Source: an uncultured Bacteroidales bacterium (GTDB lineage Bacteria; Bacteroidota; Bacteroidia; Bacteroidales; Paludibacteraceae). Taken from it: a stretch of 49,476 nt of DNA. Below the pieces are notes generated by a model. It ran no database searches. It was not told the DNA's origin and saw only the letters and a list, made by a program, of their open reading frames with translations. Made by a program: the position numbers and the translations under genes. Positions 41,288-49,198 of this stretch are shown here, one piece after another. Location: NCBI GenBank assembly GCA_949297975.1, contig CASFUX010000193.1, positions 1 to 49,476 on the forward strand. Direction: 5' to 3'. How positions within the stretch are numbered: the stretch's first letter is position 1; each line of letters opens with the position of its first letter.

Positions 41288-42256
41288 TCACAATATCCGG
41301 ATGCTTTTATATTTCTTGTCGTGCTTGTTCAGCAAAATCTCAAAGTTGTACTGCAACGTCAGCTCGACCGACCCCACCGTGTTGATCATCCGGGTAGTGG
41401 GCAAGTCGTACACCACGCCCGCCGAAAGTCCCCCGAACACGTTCATCCCGAAGGCGAAACCCACCGAAGTGGCCCAGCGGTAGGACAGCCCGCCCCACAG
41501 CTTCTCGTTGTATTCCAGCAAGGCCCCCACGTTCCAGTCCCACATGATAAAATTGGTCTTCAGCAACGTGTGCGGCTTGAGCACCAACTTGGTATCGGGT
41601 ATTTTGTATTCATAGGCGGCCATCACATGCATGGTCGCGTTGATGGTGTCGGTAAAACTCTCGTCCACCTCGGGCTTCGGTTTGGTGACGTGCGTGAGCG
41701 ACACGCCTGCATACCCGCCCTTGAACGCGTACATCACGCCAACGTTGAGGTCGAACGCCATGCCCGACACGTCCGCCTGCGGCACTTTCTCGTCCGCATC
41801 CTCGTGGTAGCCACCGTCTTCACCTTCCGAAGGGGTCTCAGGCTTCGGTACGGCCTTCGTGCCGTCAATGCGGGAGTTGAAGAACCCCAAGTCCACCCCG
41901 ATGCCCCAGCGGCCTATCGGCGAATCATATTTATAAGCATATTGCAGGTAGGCGTTCTGGTCGCTCCAAAAGCTTCCCCTCACCATGTTGACAAAGCGCA
42001 CGCCTGCGCCATGCGTATGTTTGCCTTTGCCGAAGGGCATGTTCACCCCCACGTTGGTCGTCTGCACGCCGCTGCCCGCCGTGAGGAAGTCCATGCGGTG
42101 CATACCCGCCACCTGCATCATCCCTCCCTCGCCCGCAAAAGCCGGGTTGACGGCAGCCGGGAAGAACACGTATTGGCTCATCTGGGAGTCGCGTTGGGCA
42201 ACAAGGTCGGTCAGGCAAAACAGCAGCAGCACAACACCTGAAAGAACTTTTTTCAT
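41288..42256 (-). CDS. PorP/SprF-family outer-membrane protein
   Basis: The 322-residue protein (signal MKKVLSGVVLLLFCLTDLVAQ) matches the PorP/SprF family through QRDSQMSQYVFFPAAVNPAFAG near the N-terminus and repeated amphipathic strands suggesting a beta-barrel. PorP-like proteins are T9SS accessory barrels that help retain cargo at the cell surface. As the first gene of the gldKLMN operon it is likely the system's main PorP. I chose ATG 42256; ATG 42265 would add MVC. A -7 box lies at 42486-42493. Confidence 0.9.
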   Translation of the reverse strand: MKKVLSGVVLLLFCLTDLVAQRDSQMSQYVFFPAAVNPAFAGEGGMMQVAGMHRMDFLTAGSGVQTTNVGVNMPFGKGKHTHGAGVRFVNMVRGSFWSDQNAYLQYAYKYDSPIGRWGIGVDLGFFNSRIDGTKAVPKPETPSEGEDGGYHEDADEKVPQADVSGMAFDLNVGVMYAFKGGYAGVSLTHVTKPKPEVDESFTDTINATMHVMAAYEYKIPDTKLVLKPHTLLKTNFIMWDWNVGALLEYNEKLWGGLSYRWATSVGFAFGMNVFGGLSAGVVYDLPTTRMINTVGSVELTLQYNFEILLNKHDKKYKSIRIL

Positions 42257-42485
42257 ACAGACCATACTGTTTGTTTACCAAGTTTCACCCTGCATCGCCG
42301 AGCCACCCTTGACTTTGTCCTTTGTATTTAAACCGAAAAATACGCAAAAAATTGTGTAACGCCCCGCTTTTAACACACGTTTCGCCTCCACAACGCCACC
42401 GAGAGGCTTTTTACCCGCGACTTCGTCCTGCCGCGCCCCTCCAACACGCCAAGGAGAGGCTTCATTTTACTCTCTATAGCGGGTG

Positions 42486-42493
42486 CAAATATA
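42486..42493 (-). promoter_or_regulatory. -7 box upstream of the porP-gldKLMN operon
   Basis: TATATTTG followed by CACCCGC on the minus strand matches TAnnTTTG. A GTTG lies 17 bases further up in place of the -33 TTTG. Confidence 0.5.
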
Positions 42494-42627
42494 ACGATTT
42501 TTCAAATAAACAACCTACATCGGGGGACAGAAATATTTCAAGAAAACGCATAAAAGACAAAGAACAGGACCACGCAAACAAAACGACCGAGCCGCCGCAA
42601 AGCAGTGATGCCGGGCAAGCGGGCAAT

Positions 42628-42724
42628 GTTTCCTGCGTGCCTGCGGAATTTTTGCTCCGTCAGTACGCAATTCCGGCCGCGTACCTACGGAATTTTCGCT
42701 CCGCAGGCACGCCTTTTCACGGCA
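42628..42724. repeat. 22-nt repeat array (array D)
   Basis: Four contiguous 22-nt units begin at 42635, 42657, 42679 and 42701. Outer 12-bp arms GCGTGCCTGCGG (42635-42646) and CCGCAGGCACGC (42701-42712) are exact inverted repeats. The inner pair CCGTCAGTACGC / GCGTACCTACGG is an imperfect inverted repeat (10 of 12). Units share (C/G)CGT..(C/G)TACG(G/C)AATT. The word CGTCAGTACG(G/C)AATT is shared with array B. Confidence 0.8.
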
Positions 42725-42761
42725 GTACCGACCAGCCGCTTTTTCACTATTTTTCACCCTC

Positions 42762-42796
42762 TTTGCCTGCCGTTTCATTTTTTTACTTTATCTTTG
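42762..42796 (+). promoter_or_regulatory. promoter of the SPOR lipoprotein gene
   Basis: TTTG (42762-42765) and TATCTTTG (42789-42796) fit the Bacteroidota boxes, with a spacer of 23 that is longer than the usual 19-21. The start codon follows 31 bases later. Confidence 0.5.
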
Positions 42797-42826
42797 CCCG
42801 CAGAAATTTTCCAAAATCATCTGTTT

Positions 42827-43291
42827 ATGAAAAGACATTTTTATTGGCTGATGCTGGCCGCACTCCTCGGCGTGGGGCTGTGTGCCTGCAAATCGAAACA
42901 AACCGTGGTCACCATACCCAACGCACACGCCGAAGCCGTGAGCGCCCCGGCCGAAACACCCGCCCCGCAGAAACCCGCCACCCAACCGGAAGAGGTGCGC
43001 GATGAAGTGTTCGAACTGGACAAGGAAGAAACAAACACCACCGTCATGGAGCAGAAATACCACGTGGTGGTGGGCAGCTTCAAGAACCGCGACAATGCCA
43101 AGGGGCTGCAACAGACGCTGAACAACGAGGGGAACAACGCCGTCATCGTGCTCAACGAGCATGGCATGTACCGCGTGCTGATTGCCTCCTTCCAGGAATA
43201 CCAGCAGGCCCGCACCAAAATCAACGAGATAAAGGGCCGCTTCCCCGATGCCTGGGTGCTGGTGCAAAAGGAAGAAACGCCTGCCCTCTAA
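42827..43291 (+). CDS. SPOR-domain lipoprotein
   Basis: The 154-residue protein has a lipobox (GVGLCAC, Cys21), a Pro/Ala/Glu linker, and a C-terminal SPOR domain (~75-150) starting YHVVVGSFKNRDNAKGL with a second strand MYRVLIASFQEYQQA. SPOR domains bind glycan strands stripped of stem peptides at division sites, so an envelope or division role is likely. I chose ATG 42827, just after the promoter; a longer open frame upstream runs through array D. A perfect 18-bp hairpin follows. Confidence 0.88.
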   Translation: MKRHFYWLMLAALLGVGLCACKSKQTVVTIPNAHAEAVSAPAETPAPQKPATQPEEVRDEVFELDKEETNTTVMEQKYHVVVGSFKNRDNAKGLQQTLNNEGNNAVIVLNEHGMYRVLIASFQEYQQARTKINEIKGRFPDAWVLVQKEETPAL

Positions 43292-43319
43292 GGCGTTTCC
43301 CACCACAAACCTGACACAA

Positions 43320-43360
43320 GAAAATGGCGGGCGAACCGATGTGGTTCGCCCGCCATTTTC
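43320..43360. terminator. bidirectional terminator
   Basis: Perfect 18-bp arms GAAAATGGCGGGCGAACC (43320-43337) and GGTTCGCCCGCCATTTTC (43343-43360) with a 5-nt loop, followed by TTTTCC. It lies between the convergent SPOR gene and ettA. Confidence 0.9.
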
Positions 43361-43420
43361 TTTTCCTTTATACTTTCACCTTTCTACTTTTCCCTTTTTG
43401 ACTTTCTACTTTCACCTCCT
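43361..43420. repeat. pyrimidine-rich formulaic words
   Basis: Repeated CTTTCTAC / TTTTCCC / CTTTCACC words. The reverse complement matches the GAAAAGTAGAAAGGTGAAAG part of the blocks at 1195-1300 and 3662-3770. Confidence 0.6.
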
Positions 43421-45094
43421 CTACACCATCAGCTTCTTATAGCGGAAGCGTTTGGGCGTGTCGTCGCCGCCCAGCCGACGGCGTTTGTTTTCCTCGTATT
43501 CCGAATAGGAGCCTTCAAACACGAACACCTGCGAATCGCCCTCGAAGGCGATGATGTGCGTGCAAATGCGGTCCAGGAACCAACGGTCGTGCGAGATGAC
43601 CACGGCACAACCGGCAAAGTTTTCCAACCCTTCCTCCAAGGCACGGAGCGTGTTCACGTCAATATCGTTGGTGGGTTCGTCGAGCAGCAGCACGTTGGCC
43701 TCGGACTTCAAAGTGAGGGCCAGGTGCAGCCGGTTGCGCTCACCGCCCGAAAGCACGCCGCACAACTTCTCCTGGTCGCCGCCCGTGAAGTTGAAGCGCG
43801 ACAGGTAGGCACGGGCATTGATTTCTCTGCCGCCCACGCGGATGAACTCCGTGCCGCCCGAAATGACCTGGAACACCGTCTTGTTCGGGTCTATCACCGT
43901 GTGCGCCTGGTCCACGTAGCCTATCTTGACCGTCTCGCCCACGTCGAACGTGCCGTGGTCGGGCTTCTCCAACCCCATGATGAGGCGGAAGAGCGTGGTT
44001 TTCCCCGCCCCGTTCGGACCGATAACCCCCACGATGCCATTCGGCGGAAGCATGAAGTTCAGGTGTTCGAACAGGAGCTTGTCGCCGTAACCCTTCGCCA
44101 CATCGATGGCTTCCACCACCTTGTTGCCCAGCCGCGGGCCATTCGGGATGAATATCTCAAGCTGCTCCTCGCGCTCCTTCTGGTCTTCGTTCAGCAAGCG
44201 GTCGTAAGCGTCCAAGCGGGCCTTTCCCTTGGCATGACGCGCCTTCGGAGCCATGCGCACCCATTCCAACTCGCGCTCCAGGGTCTTGCGGCGTTTGCTG
44301 GCCTGCTTTTCCTCCATGGCCATGCGGGCCGTCTTCTGCTCCAGCCACGAGGAGTAGTTGCCCTTCCACGGAATGCCTTCGCCCCGGTCGAGCTCCAGTA
44401 TCCAACCCGCCACGTTGTCAAGGAAATAGCGGTCGTGCGTGATGGCGATGACCGTGCCCGCGTACTGCTGCAAGTGGTGCTCCAGCCATTCCACCGACTC
44501 GGCATCGAGGTGGTTGGTCGGTTCGTCAAGCAACAGGATGTCCGGTTGCTGCAACAGCAGGCGACACAAGGCCACGCGGCGGCGTTCGCCCCCCGACAGG
44601 TTGGCCACCAGGGCATCCTCGGGCGGGCAACGCAGGGCATCCATGGCGCGTTCCAGCTTGTTGTCGATATTCCAGGCATCCACATGGTCGAGCCGTTCCT
44701 GCAATTCGCCCTGCCGGGCAATCAGCTTGTCGAAATCGGCATCCGGTTCGGCAAACTGCTCGTTGATGCGGTCATACTCGGCCAGCAGGTCCATTACTTC
44801 CTGTACGCCTTCCTGCACCACCTCCTTCACCGTCTTATTGGCATCCAGTTTGGGTTCCTGTTCCAGATAACCGACCGAATAGCCGGGCGAGAACACCACT
44901 TCACCTTCATACGACTTTTCCACACCGGCAATAATCTTCATGAGCGTGGACTTGCCCGAACCGTTCAACCCGATAATGCCGATTTTGGCACCGTAAAAGA
45001 AGGACAGGTAAATATCGTTCAACACTTTCTTCTGCGGGGAGAAGGATTTACCCACCCCGACCATCGAGAAAATAATCTTTTTGTCGTCTGCCAT
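43421..45094 (-). CDS. ettA: ABC-F translation factor EttA
   Basis: EttA is a cytoplasmic ABC-F ATPase that gates the ribosome's first elongation step by energy state. The 557-residue protein has two ATPase domains with Walker A GLNGSGKST and GPNGAGKTT, signatures LSGGERRR and LSGGERNR, and Walker B/D-loop LLLDEPTNHLDA and LLLDEPTNDIDV. The interdomain linker (PtIM) contains LEWVRMAPKARHAKGKAR. There are no membrane segments, and length and motifs match EttA rather than resistance ABC-Fs. It is 11 bases downstream of def. Confidence 0.94.
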   Translation of the reverse strand: MADDKKIIFSMVGVGKSFSPQKKVLNDIYLSFFYGAKIGIIGLNGSGKSTLMKIIAGVEKSYEGEVVFSPGYSVGYLEQEPKLDANKTVKEVVQEGVQEVMDLLAEYDRINEQFAEPDADFDKLIARQGELQERLDHVDAWNIDNKLERAMDALRCPPEDALVANLSGGERRRVALCRLLLQQPDILLLDEPTNHLDAESVEWLEHHLQQYAGTVIAITHDRYFLDNVAGWILELDRGEGIPWKGNYSSWLEQKTARMAMEEKQASKRRKTLERELEWVRMAPKARHAKGKARLDAYDRLLNEDQKEREEQLEIFIPNGPRLGNKVVEAIDVAKGYGDKLLFEHLNFMLPPNGIVGVIGPNGAGKTTLFRLIMGLEKPDHGTFDVGETVKIGYVDQAHTVIDPNKTVFQVISGGTEFIRVGGREINARAYLSRFNFTGGDQEKLCGVLSGGERNRLHLALTLKSEANVLLLDEPTNDIDVNTLRALEEGLENFAGCAVVISHDRWFLDRICTHIIAFEGDSQVFVFEGSYSEYEENKRRRLGGDDTPKRFRYKKLMV

Positions 45095-45105
45095 ATTACT
45101 CGTAA

Positions 45106-45651
45106 CTATTTTATCTTATAATCGGCATGAGCCTTGCCTTTCACGATGTTGGTCAGCTTGCCCTTCAGCAGCTGCCGGCGCAGCGGGTTTATCCGGTCGG
45201 TAAACACCTTGCCTTCCAGGTGGTCGTACTCATGCTGCACCACCCGGGCCTTATAGTCCTCGAAGACCTCGGTATGCTCGTTGAAGTCCAGGTCCTGATA
45301 CGTTATCTTGATGCGCCTGGCGCGGGGCACCGACTCGTGAATGCCGGGCAGGCTCAGGCATCCTTCCTCGCCCATGACCGTTTCCTCGCTCATCTCCAGC
45401 ATTTGGGGGTTGACCATCGTCACCTTGAAGCTGCCCAATTCCGGGTCTTCTGCCTTGAAAGGAGCCAGGTCAATAACCAGCAGGCGAATGTCCAGCCCTA
45501 TCTGCGGAGCGGCCAAGCCCACCCCGTCGGCATGGTACATGGTTTCATACATATTGTCCACCAATGTCCGCAGTTCCGGATAATCGGCGGTTATTTCCTT
45601 GCTTTCCTTGCGCAATACGGCGTTGCCGTACGTATAAACTGGCAATATCAT
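45106..45651 (-). CDS. def: Peptide deformylase
   Basis: Removes the formyl group from nascent proteins. The 181-residue metalloenzyme has the three motifs GVGLAAPQIG (43-52), EGCLSLP (96-102, metal ligand Cys98) and QHEYDHLEG (139-147, ligands His140 and His144, catalytic Glu141). Length is typical. It lies just upstream of ettA and downstream of ruvX across an ~80-bp repeat gap; def-ruvX proximity is common in Bacteroidales. Confidence 0.97.
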   Translation of the reverse strand: MILPVYTYGNAVLRKESKEITADYPELRTLVDNMYETMYHADGVGLAAPQIGLDIRLLVIDLAPFKAEDPELGSFKVTMVNPQMLEMSEETVMGEEGCLSLPGIHESVPRARRIKITYQDLDFNEHTEVFEDYKARVVQHEYDHLEGKVFTDRINPLRRQLLKGKLTNIVKGKAHADYKIK

Positions 45652-45654
45652 GTA

Positions 45655-45731
45655 TAAACGATTAGTGATTAGTGACCAACGGTTAGTGATTAACGGTTAA
45701 TGGCGCAGCACTAATCGTCAATCACTAACCG
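45655..45731. repeat. TTAGTGATTA-type repeats between ruvX and def
   Basis: Direct words GATTAGTGA, GGTTAGTGATTA and ACGGTTAATGG are followed by their inverse forms (CACTAATCG, CAATCACTAACCG), so the gap can fold into a long imperfect hairpin. No gene is present. Confidence 0.7.
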
Positions 45732-46151
45732 TCAATCGTTGAATATCGATTCCATATAAGTCTGCAAGATGATTACCGCGCTGATTTTGTCGACCAACGC
45801 TTTGTCTTGCCGTGCCTTTTTCCTCAGTCCGCCATCCAGCATGGCCTTATGGGCCAACACCGAGGTAAACCGTTCGTCCATAAAAACGATCTCTTTGTCC
45901 GGGAACGTCTGGCGCAACTTGTTCACAAAAGGCCGGATATACGTCATGGATTCCGAGTCGCTACCGTCCATCTGCTTGGGCAGCCCGACCACGATTTTAT
46001 CCACTTTCTCGCGAGCCATGTATTGTTGCAGATAAGCCAGCACATCTTTTGCATGCACGGTATCCAAGCCATTGGCCACAAGGCGCAAGGGATCGGTCAC
46101 TGCCAGCCCCACACGCTTCCGTCCATAATCGATTGCCAAAATCCGTCCCAT
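45732..46151 (-). CDS. ruvX: Holliday-junction resolvase-like protein RuvX/YqgF
   Basis: The 139-residue RNase-H-fold protein starts MGRILAIDYGRKRVGLAVTDP, with the first catalytic Asp in IDYG. It has VVGLPKQMDGSDS in the middle and FMDERFTS with the second acidic site. YqgF/RuvX proteins are implicated in processing pre-16S rRNA 5' ends. I chose ATG 46151 because the family starts at this M; the frame runs 13 codons further up into the gap after rsmD. Confidence 0.94.
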   Translation of the reverse strand: MGRILAIDYGRKRVGLAVTDPLRLVANGLDTVHAKDVLAYLQQYMAREKVDKIVVGLPKQMDGSDSESMTYIRPFVNKLRQTFPDKEIVFMDERFTSVLAHKAMLDGGLRKKARQDKALVDKISAVIILQTYMESIFND

Positions 46152-46211
46152 AAAAGCACGCAAAAATACTGATTTATCAAAAAACGGCAAAAACCGCCAC
46201 CTGCCGACGCA

Positions 46212-46754
46212 TCATCCCTCCCGGTTGCGGAAGAAAGAGAAATTGACATTCCCGTAACTCCGGTGTTCCACAAAGTTCGGATGCCCGTCAAACTGCTGCT
46301 TGCCCGAATGCTCCAACACGAACAGGCCACCTTCCGCCAACAACCCCTTGGCAAACAGCAAATCGGGCAAGTCAGGCAACTGCTTCAAATTGTAAGGCGG
46401 GTCGGCAAATATCAAGTCGTACCGGAAGCGGGCACGCTCCACGAACTTGAACACATCCGCCCGGATGAGCAGCAAAGTATCTATCTTCAAATCCGCACAG
46501 GTCTTGCGAATAAAGGCGCAATGCTTCTCGTTCGATTCGATGGCCGTCACGCTCTTGCATCCCCGCGACACCAATTCCAGGCTGATGCTGCCCGTGCCCG
46601 AGAACAAGTCGAGCGCATTGGCCTGCTCAAAATCCACCCGCGTGGCCAGCAGGTTAAACAATCCCTCCTTGGCAAAATCGGTCGTCGGCCTTGCCTCGAT
46701 ATGGGCAGGAGGCACAATCCGCCTGCCTTTATATGTTCCGCTTATGATACGCAT
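46212..46754 (-). CDS. rsmD: 16S rRNA (guanine966-N2)-methyltransferase RsmD
   Basis: Methylates G966 of 16S rRNA using S-adenosylmethionine. The 180-residue protein starts MRIISGTYKGRRIVPP, has SAM motif I ALDLFSGTGSISLE, the acidic loop TAIESNEKH, and the catalytic motif LIFADPPYN. I chose ATG 46754, where the family begins; the 27 codons of open frame upstream are repeat-like DNA. It is likely cotranscribed with the DUF3822 gene upstream of it. Confidence 0.95.
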   Translation of the reverse strand: MRIISGTYKGRRIVPPAHIEARPTTDFAKEGLFNLLATRVDFEQANALDLFSGTGSISLELVSRGCKSVTAIESNEKHCAFIRKTCADLKIDTLLLIRADVFKFVERARFRYDLIFADPPYNLKQLPDLPDLLFAKGLLAEGGLFVLEHSGKQQFDGHPNFVEHRSYGNVNFSFFRNREG

Positions 46755-46886
46755 TCTTGTTGAGTTACGAATTACTGAGTTACGGGGTACCAAATTACAA
46801 GTTGCCACGTTACCAGCCACGAAGTCAGGCTTCAAGAAATCTCAACGCATGGCACACGCAACCTGTAACCGCCAACCCGCAACCGG
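46755..46886. repeat. TTACGA / TTACCA word repeats
   Basis: Loose repeats of GAGTTACG, AAATTACAAG and GTTACCAG, then AACCCGCAACC words, between the DUF3822 stop and the rsmD start. They resemble the short words at 2780-2808 and 11172-11205. No gene is seen. Confidence 0.5.
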
Positions 46887-47603
46887 CTATACTTCCACCA
46901 CCTCACACCGCTCCACGTATTGAGCGAGCAAGGCCCGGCATTCCGCAGACTTGCCGCGCTGATAAAGCGTGATGGAGGTCGTTTCTATTCCCAGGTTAAA
47001 TTGTTCCAAGCAGTTCAGCGTAAAATACACCACGTCTTCCACCGTCTGGCAAGCAAAGCGGTTGACCAGTTGCAAACGGCCATCGGACACCACCGCCACA
47101 TCCATGCAGCCCGTCCGCATCCACAAGGCCACTTGCGACCCGCGCACCCGCCTCAACCGGGCAAGGAAATCCGTGACATGATGCACCGGCAACGCATCGG
47201 GAAAGAAATCGGACAACGCCCTGTACAACACTGCCGGCATGGCGAAGACATTCACGCATTCCCATTGCGGCACACGGTTGAACAGCACAAGCCCCTGCCC
47301 GTCCTGTTCATGCTGAAAGTAAAAATAATCGTCCAACTGCTTCGGGCGGAAGAGCGCGTCAGGCACCAGCACGTAACGATCGGCCTCCACGCACAACGAC
47401 ACATCCGCACAACCGGCCAGCAAGGCCTCCACCTCTTGGGCGAACAAGGCCAGCAACTTCTCACGCGACATGCCGAACAAGGCCGCCCGCACCTCGCGGC
47501 GCATCAGCACCGCATCCCCCGCACCATCGAGCACAGATAAAGAAAATCCATCCGACGCAAGCCGGATGGATAAACGATATTCGCTTTTATTGTTTTCTGA
47601 CAT
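46887..47603 (-). CDS. DUF3822 family protein
   Basis: The 238-residue protein fits the Bacteroidota family DUF3822 by its start (SEYRLSIRLASDGFSLSVLDGAG), its place beside rsmD and overall strand pattern. I recall a structure from this family with an actin/FtsA-like fold, but no ATP-binding motif is obvious here. No signal peptide or membrane segment is visible, so it is probably cytoplasmic. I chose ATG 47603 (MSENNKSE); the frame extends nine codons upstream. The function is unknown. Confidence 0.78.
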   Translation of the reverse strand: MSENNKSEYRLSIRLASDGFSLSVLDGAGDAVLMRREVRAALFGMSREKLLALFAQEVEALLAGCADVSLCVEADRYVLVPDALFRPKQLDDYFYFQHEQDGQGLVLFNRVPQWECVNVFAMPAVLYRALSDFFPDALPVHHVTDFLARLRRVRGSQVALWMRTGCMDVAVVSDGRLQLVNRFACQTVEDVVYFTLNCLEQFNLGIETTSITLYQRGKSAECRALLAQYVERCEVVEV

Positions 47604-47629
47604 GCAACGGTCTTGACGACAACGTGGCA

Positions 47630-48313
47630 TTATTCCCAGTTGCCCGCATTGTTGTTGGGAGCTTCCACCGAACCCACTTTCAAGCCCGCATACTTGTCCA
47701 TCTGCCTGGCCTTGTCTATCAGGTTCAGCATTTCCTGGTTATCCAGGTCGGAGAGGTACGAACGATAGGGAGCCGTCACTTCAAACAACGGAACGCGGAT
47801 GCCAATGTCGTTCTTGTATTCATTGTCCACTTCGATGCCGAACTTCTTGCCACCCGAATACGGGATAACCACCATGTCGGCCACATTGTCGCGCGTGTAC
47901 TTGTTGCCGTAGAGTTCCGTTATCACGTCCACTTCGGTCGTGTCGCGACGGAAGCCGACCAAGCCGTTTTCTTCGATTTCACGCTTGTTGCCACGATTGA
48001 CAATCCGCACGGCCTTCGCTTCCGTCAGCCCGGCTTCCAACTGCGCATCGGTCAGCGTACCTTCCTTCAGCACGATTTTCTTCTTGCCGGTCTTCACGAA
48101 ATCAACCAGCGAATCCAAGTCGCTCACAAAGCGGTTGTATTGGTCCTTATATTCCAACTGCGCCGCACGGATGTCTATCAAGTGCGACACGATGGCCCGT
48201 TCGCGCACCGTCCGCGTATTCTCGAACTGTATCGGCGTTACGATGCTCATTACACACAGGTAAACGAGAAACACAATGGCTACTCCCAGTAAAATTTTCA
48301 CTACTGTTTTCAT
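47630..48313 (-). CDS. Membrane-anchored protein of unknown function
   Basis: The 227-residue protein has an N-terminal signal anchor (~5-25, VVKILLGVAIVFLVYLCVMSI), a helical stretch resembling pilin-like starts (RERAIVSHLIDIRAAQLEYKDQYNRF), and a beta-rich rest. The C-terminus (EAPNNNAGNWE) is polar. I do not recognise a named family. It is conserved-looking, 26 bases upstream of the DUF3822 gene, and likely in one operon with it and rsmD. A -7 box TAAATTTG lies on the minus strand at 48393-48400. Confidence 0.72.
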   Translation of the reverse strand: MKTVVKILLGVAIVFLVYLCVMSIVTPIQFENTRTVRERAIVSHLIDIRAAQLEYKDQYNRFVSDLDSLVDFVKTGKKKIVLKEGTLTDAQLEAGLTEAKAVRIVNRGNKREIEENGLVGFRRDTTEVDVITELYGNKYTRDNVADMVVIPYSGGKKFGIEVDNEYKNDIGIRVPLFEVTAPYRSYLSDLDNQEMLNLIDKARQMDKYAGLKVGSVEAPNNNAGNWE

Positions 48314-48505
48314 GCAAAACTATTTAAATATATGAATGACTATATTGTATTCGTTCTGAGGCAACGCGGAATGCCCAACTGCCTACGGTGTGCAAATTTA
48401 GAAAAGAAAATCCAAATACGCGCACATCTCTCTCCGCTTTTTTTCTTTTTTTTGCTTTTGGACTAACAGATTACCCCGCACAGGCTCTTCTACTGCCACA
48501 AACAG

Positions 48506-48534
48506 TCAAGCCGACCAAACATTGGCCGGCTTGA
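48506..48534 (-). terminator. terminator after the HdeD-like gene
   Basis: TCAAGCCGACCAA and TTGGCCGGCTTGA pair except for one position, with a 3-nt loop. The T-runs on either side are weak. It lies 29 bases beyond the HdeD-like stop. Confidence 0.55.
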
Positions 48535-48562
48535 TTTCATTTGACCCCCAATTGCACTTGGC

Positions 48563-49153
48563 TTACCATTCCATTTTCCCCTTCAGTTCCTTCACCTCAT
48601 CGCCGATGCCTTTCAGGCGGAAGCCCAGATAGATGCGGAACACGCCGTACAATATCAGGGCGAAGCCGACCAGGTACACGGCAAACGAGGCCGCCATGAG
48701 CGGGAAGAACAGCATCAACGCCGCCAGCACCACCCCGATGATGGACAAGGCCAGCAGCCAGCCCCAGCCCCGCACGTTGTAGTCGTTCAGGTCAATGGAA
48801 ACCGTAATGCCCCACACGGCACGGAACAGCAGCCAAAAGGCGATGACATAGCCGAACACCAGCGGGGTGAGTTCAAGGTTGCGCATCAGGAACACGGCAA
48901 ACACCACGTCCACCACGCCCATGACCAGACCCCAGCCCCAGCCATGCACCACCCGGTGGTTGGAGATGGCGAACACCACCTCAAGCACGCCCTCCACAAA
49001 GAAAGCCACGACAAACAACAACGTCAAGGCCAAAAACGTATCCACCGGCGTGCACAACGACCACACGCCCACCACGATGGCCAGCACCCCGACCACCAGC
49101 GAAAGCCACCAATGCTTGACAGCCCGCTTAACTCCTGCAATCAAATCTTCCAT
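48563..49153 (-). CDS. HdeD/DUF308 family membrane protein
   Basis: The 196-residue protein has six hydrophobic segments in three pairs (for example SLVVGVLAIVVGVWSL, FLALTLLFVVAFFVEGV, LLALSIIGVVLAALMLFF), the HdeD/DUF308 pattern. It ends in a charged cytoplasmic tail (GDEVKELKGKMEW). HdeD is linked to acid stress in E. coli; the role here is unknown. I chose ATG 49153 (MEDLIAGVK); an ATG at 49180 would add MNAYLNKQI. A repeat array lies directly upstream. Confidence 0.85.
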   Translation of the reverse strand: MEDLIAGVKRAVKHWWLSLVVGVLAIVVGVWSLCTPVDTFLALTLLFVVAFFVEGVLEVVFAISNHRVVHGWGWGLVMGVVDVVFAVFLMRNLELTPLVFGYVIAFWLLFRAVWGITVSIDLNDYNVRGWGWLLALSIIGVVLAALMLFFPLMAASFAVYLVGFALILYGVFRIYLGFRLKGIGDEVKELKGKMEW

Positions 49154-49198
49154 AATCTGTTTGTTTAAATATGCATTCAAGACTTCCTAACAAATGGC

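Larger units (their letters stand above)
42257..42826. other. 570-bp divergent intergenic region
   Basis: No gene is seen. It holds a near-duplicate 25-nt pair (42385-42409 and 42438-42462, CCTCCA-x-ACGCCA...GAGAGGCTT), the -7 box for the porP operon, array D of 22-nt units, and the promoter of the SPOR lipoprotein gene. The porP transcript would have a leader of about 230 bases containing the 25-nt pair. Confidence 0.6.

Noticed and set aside
42605-42826. Longer start for the SPOR protein
   Set aside because: It would translate array D and the promoter, and would bury the lipobox that makes sense only from 42827.
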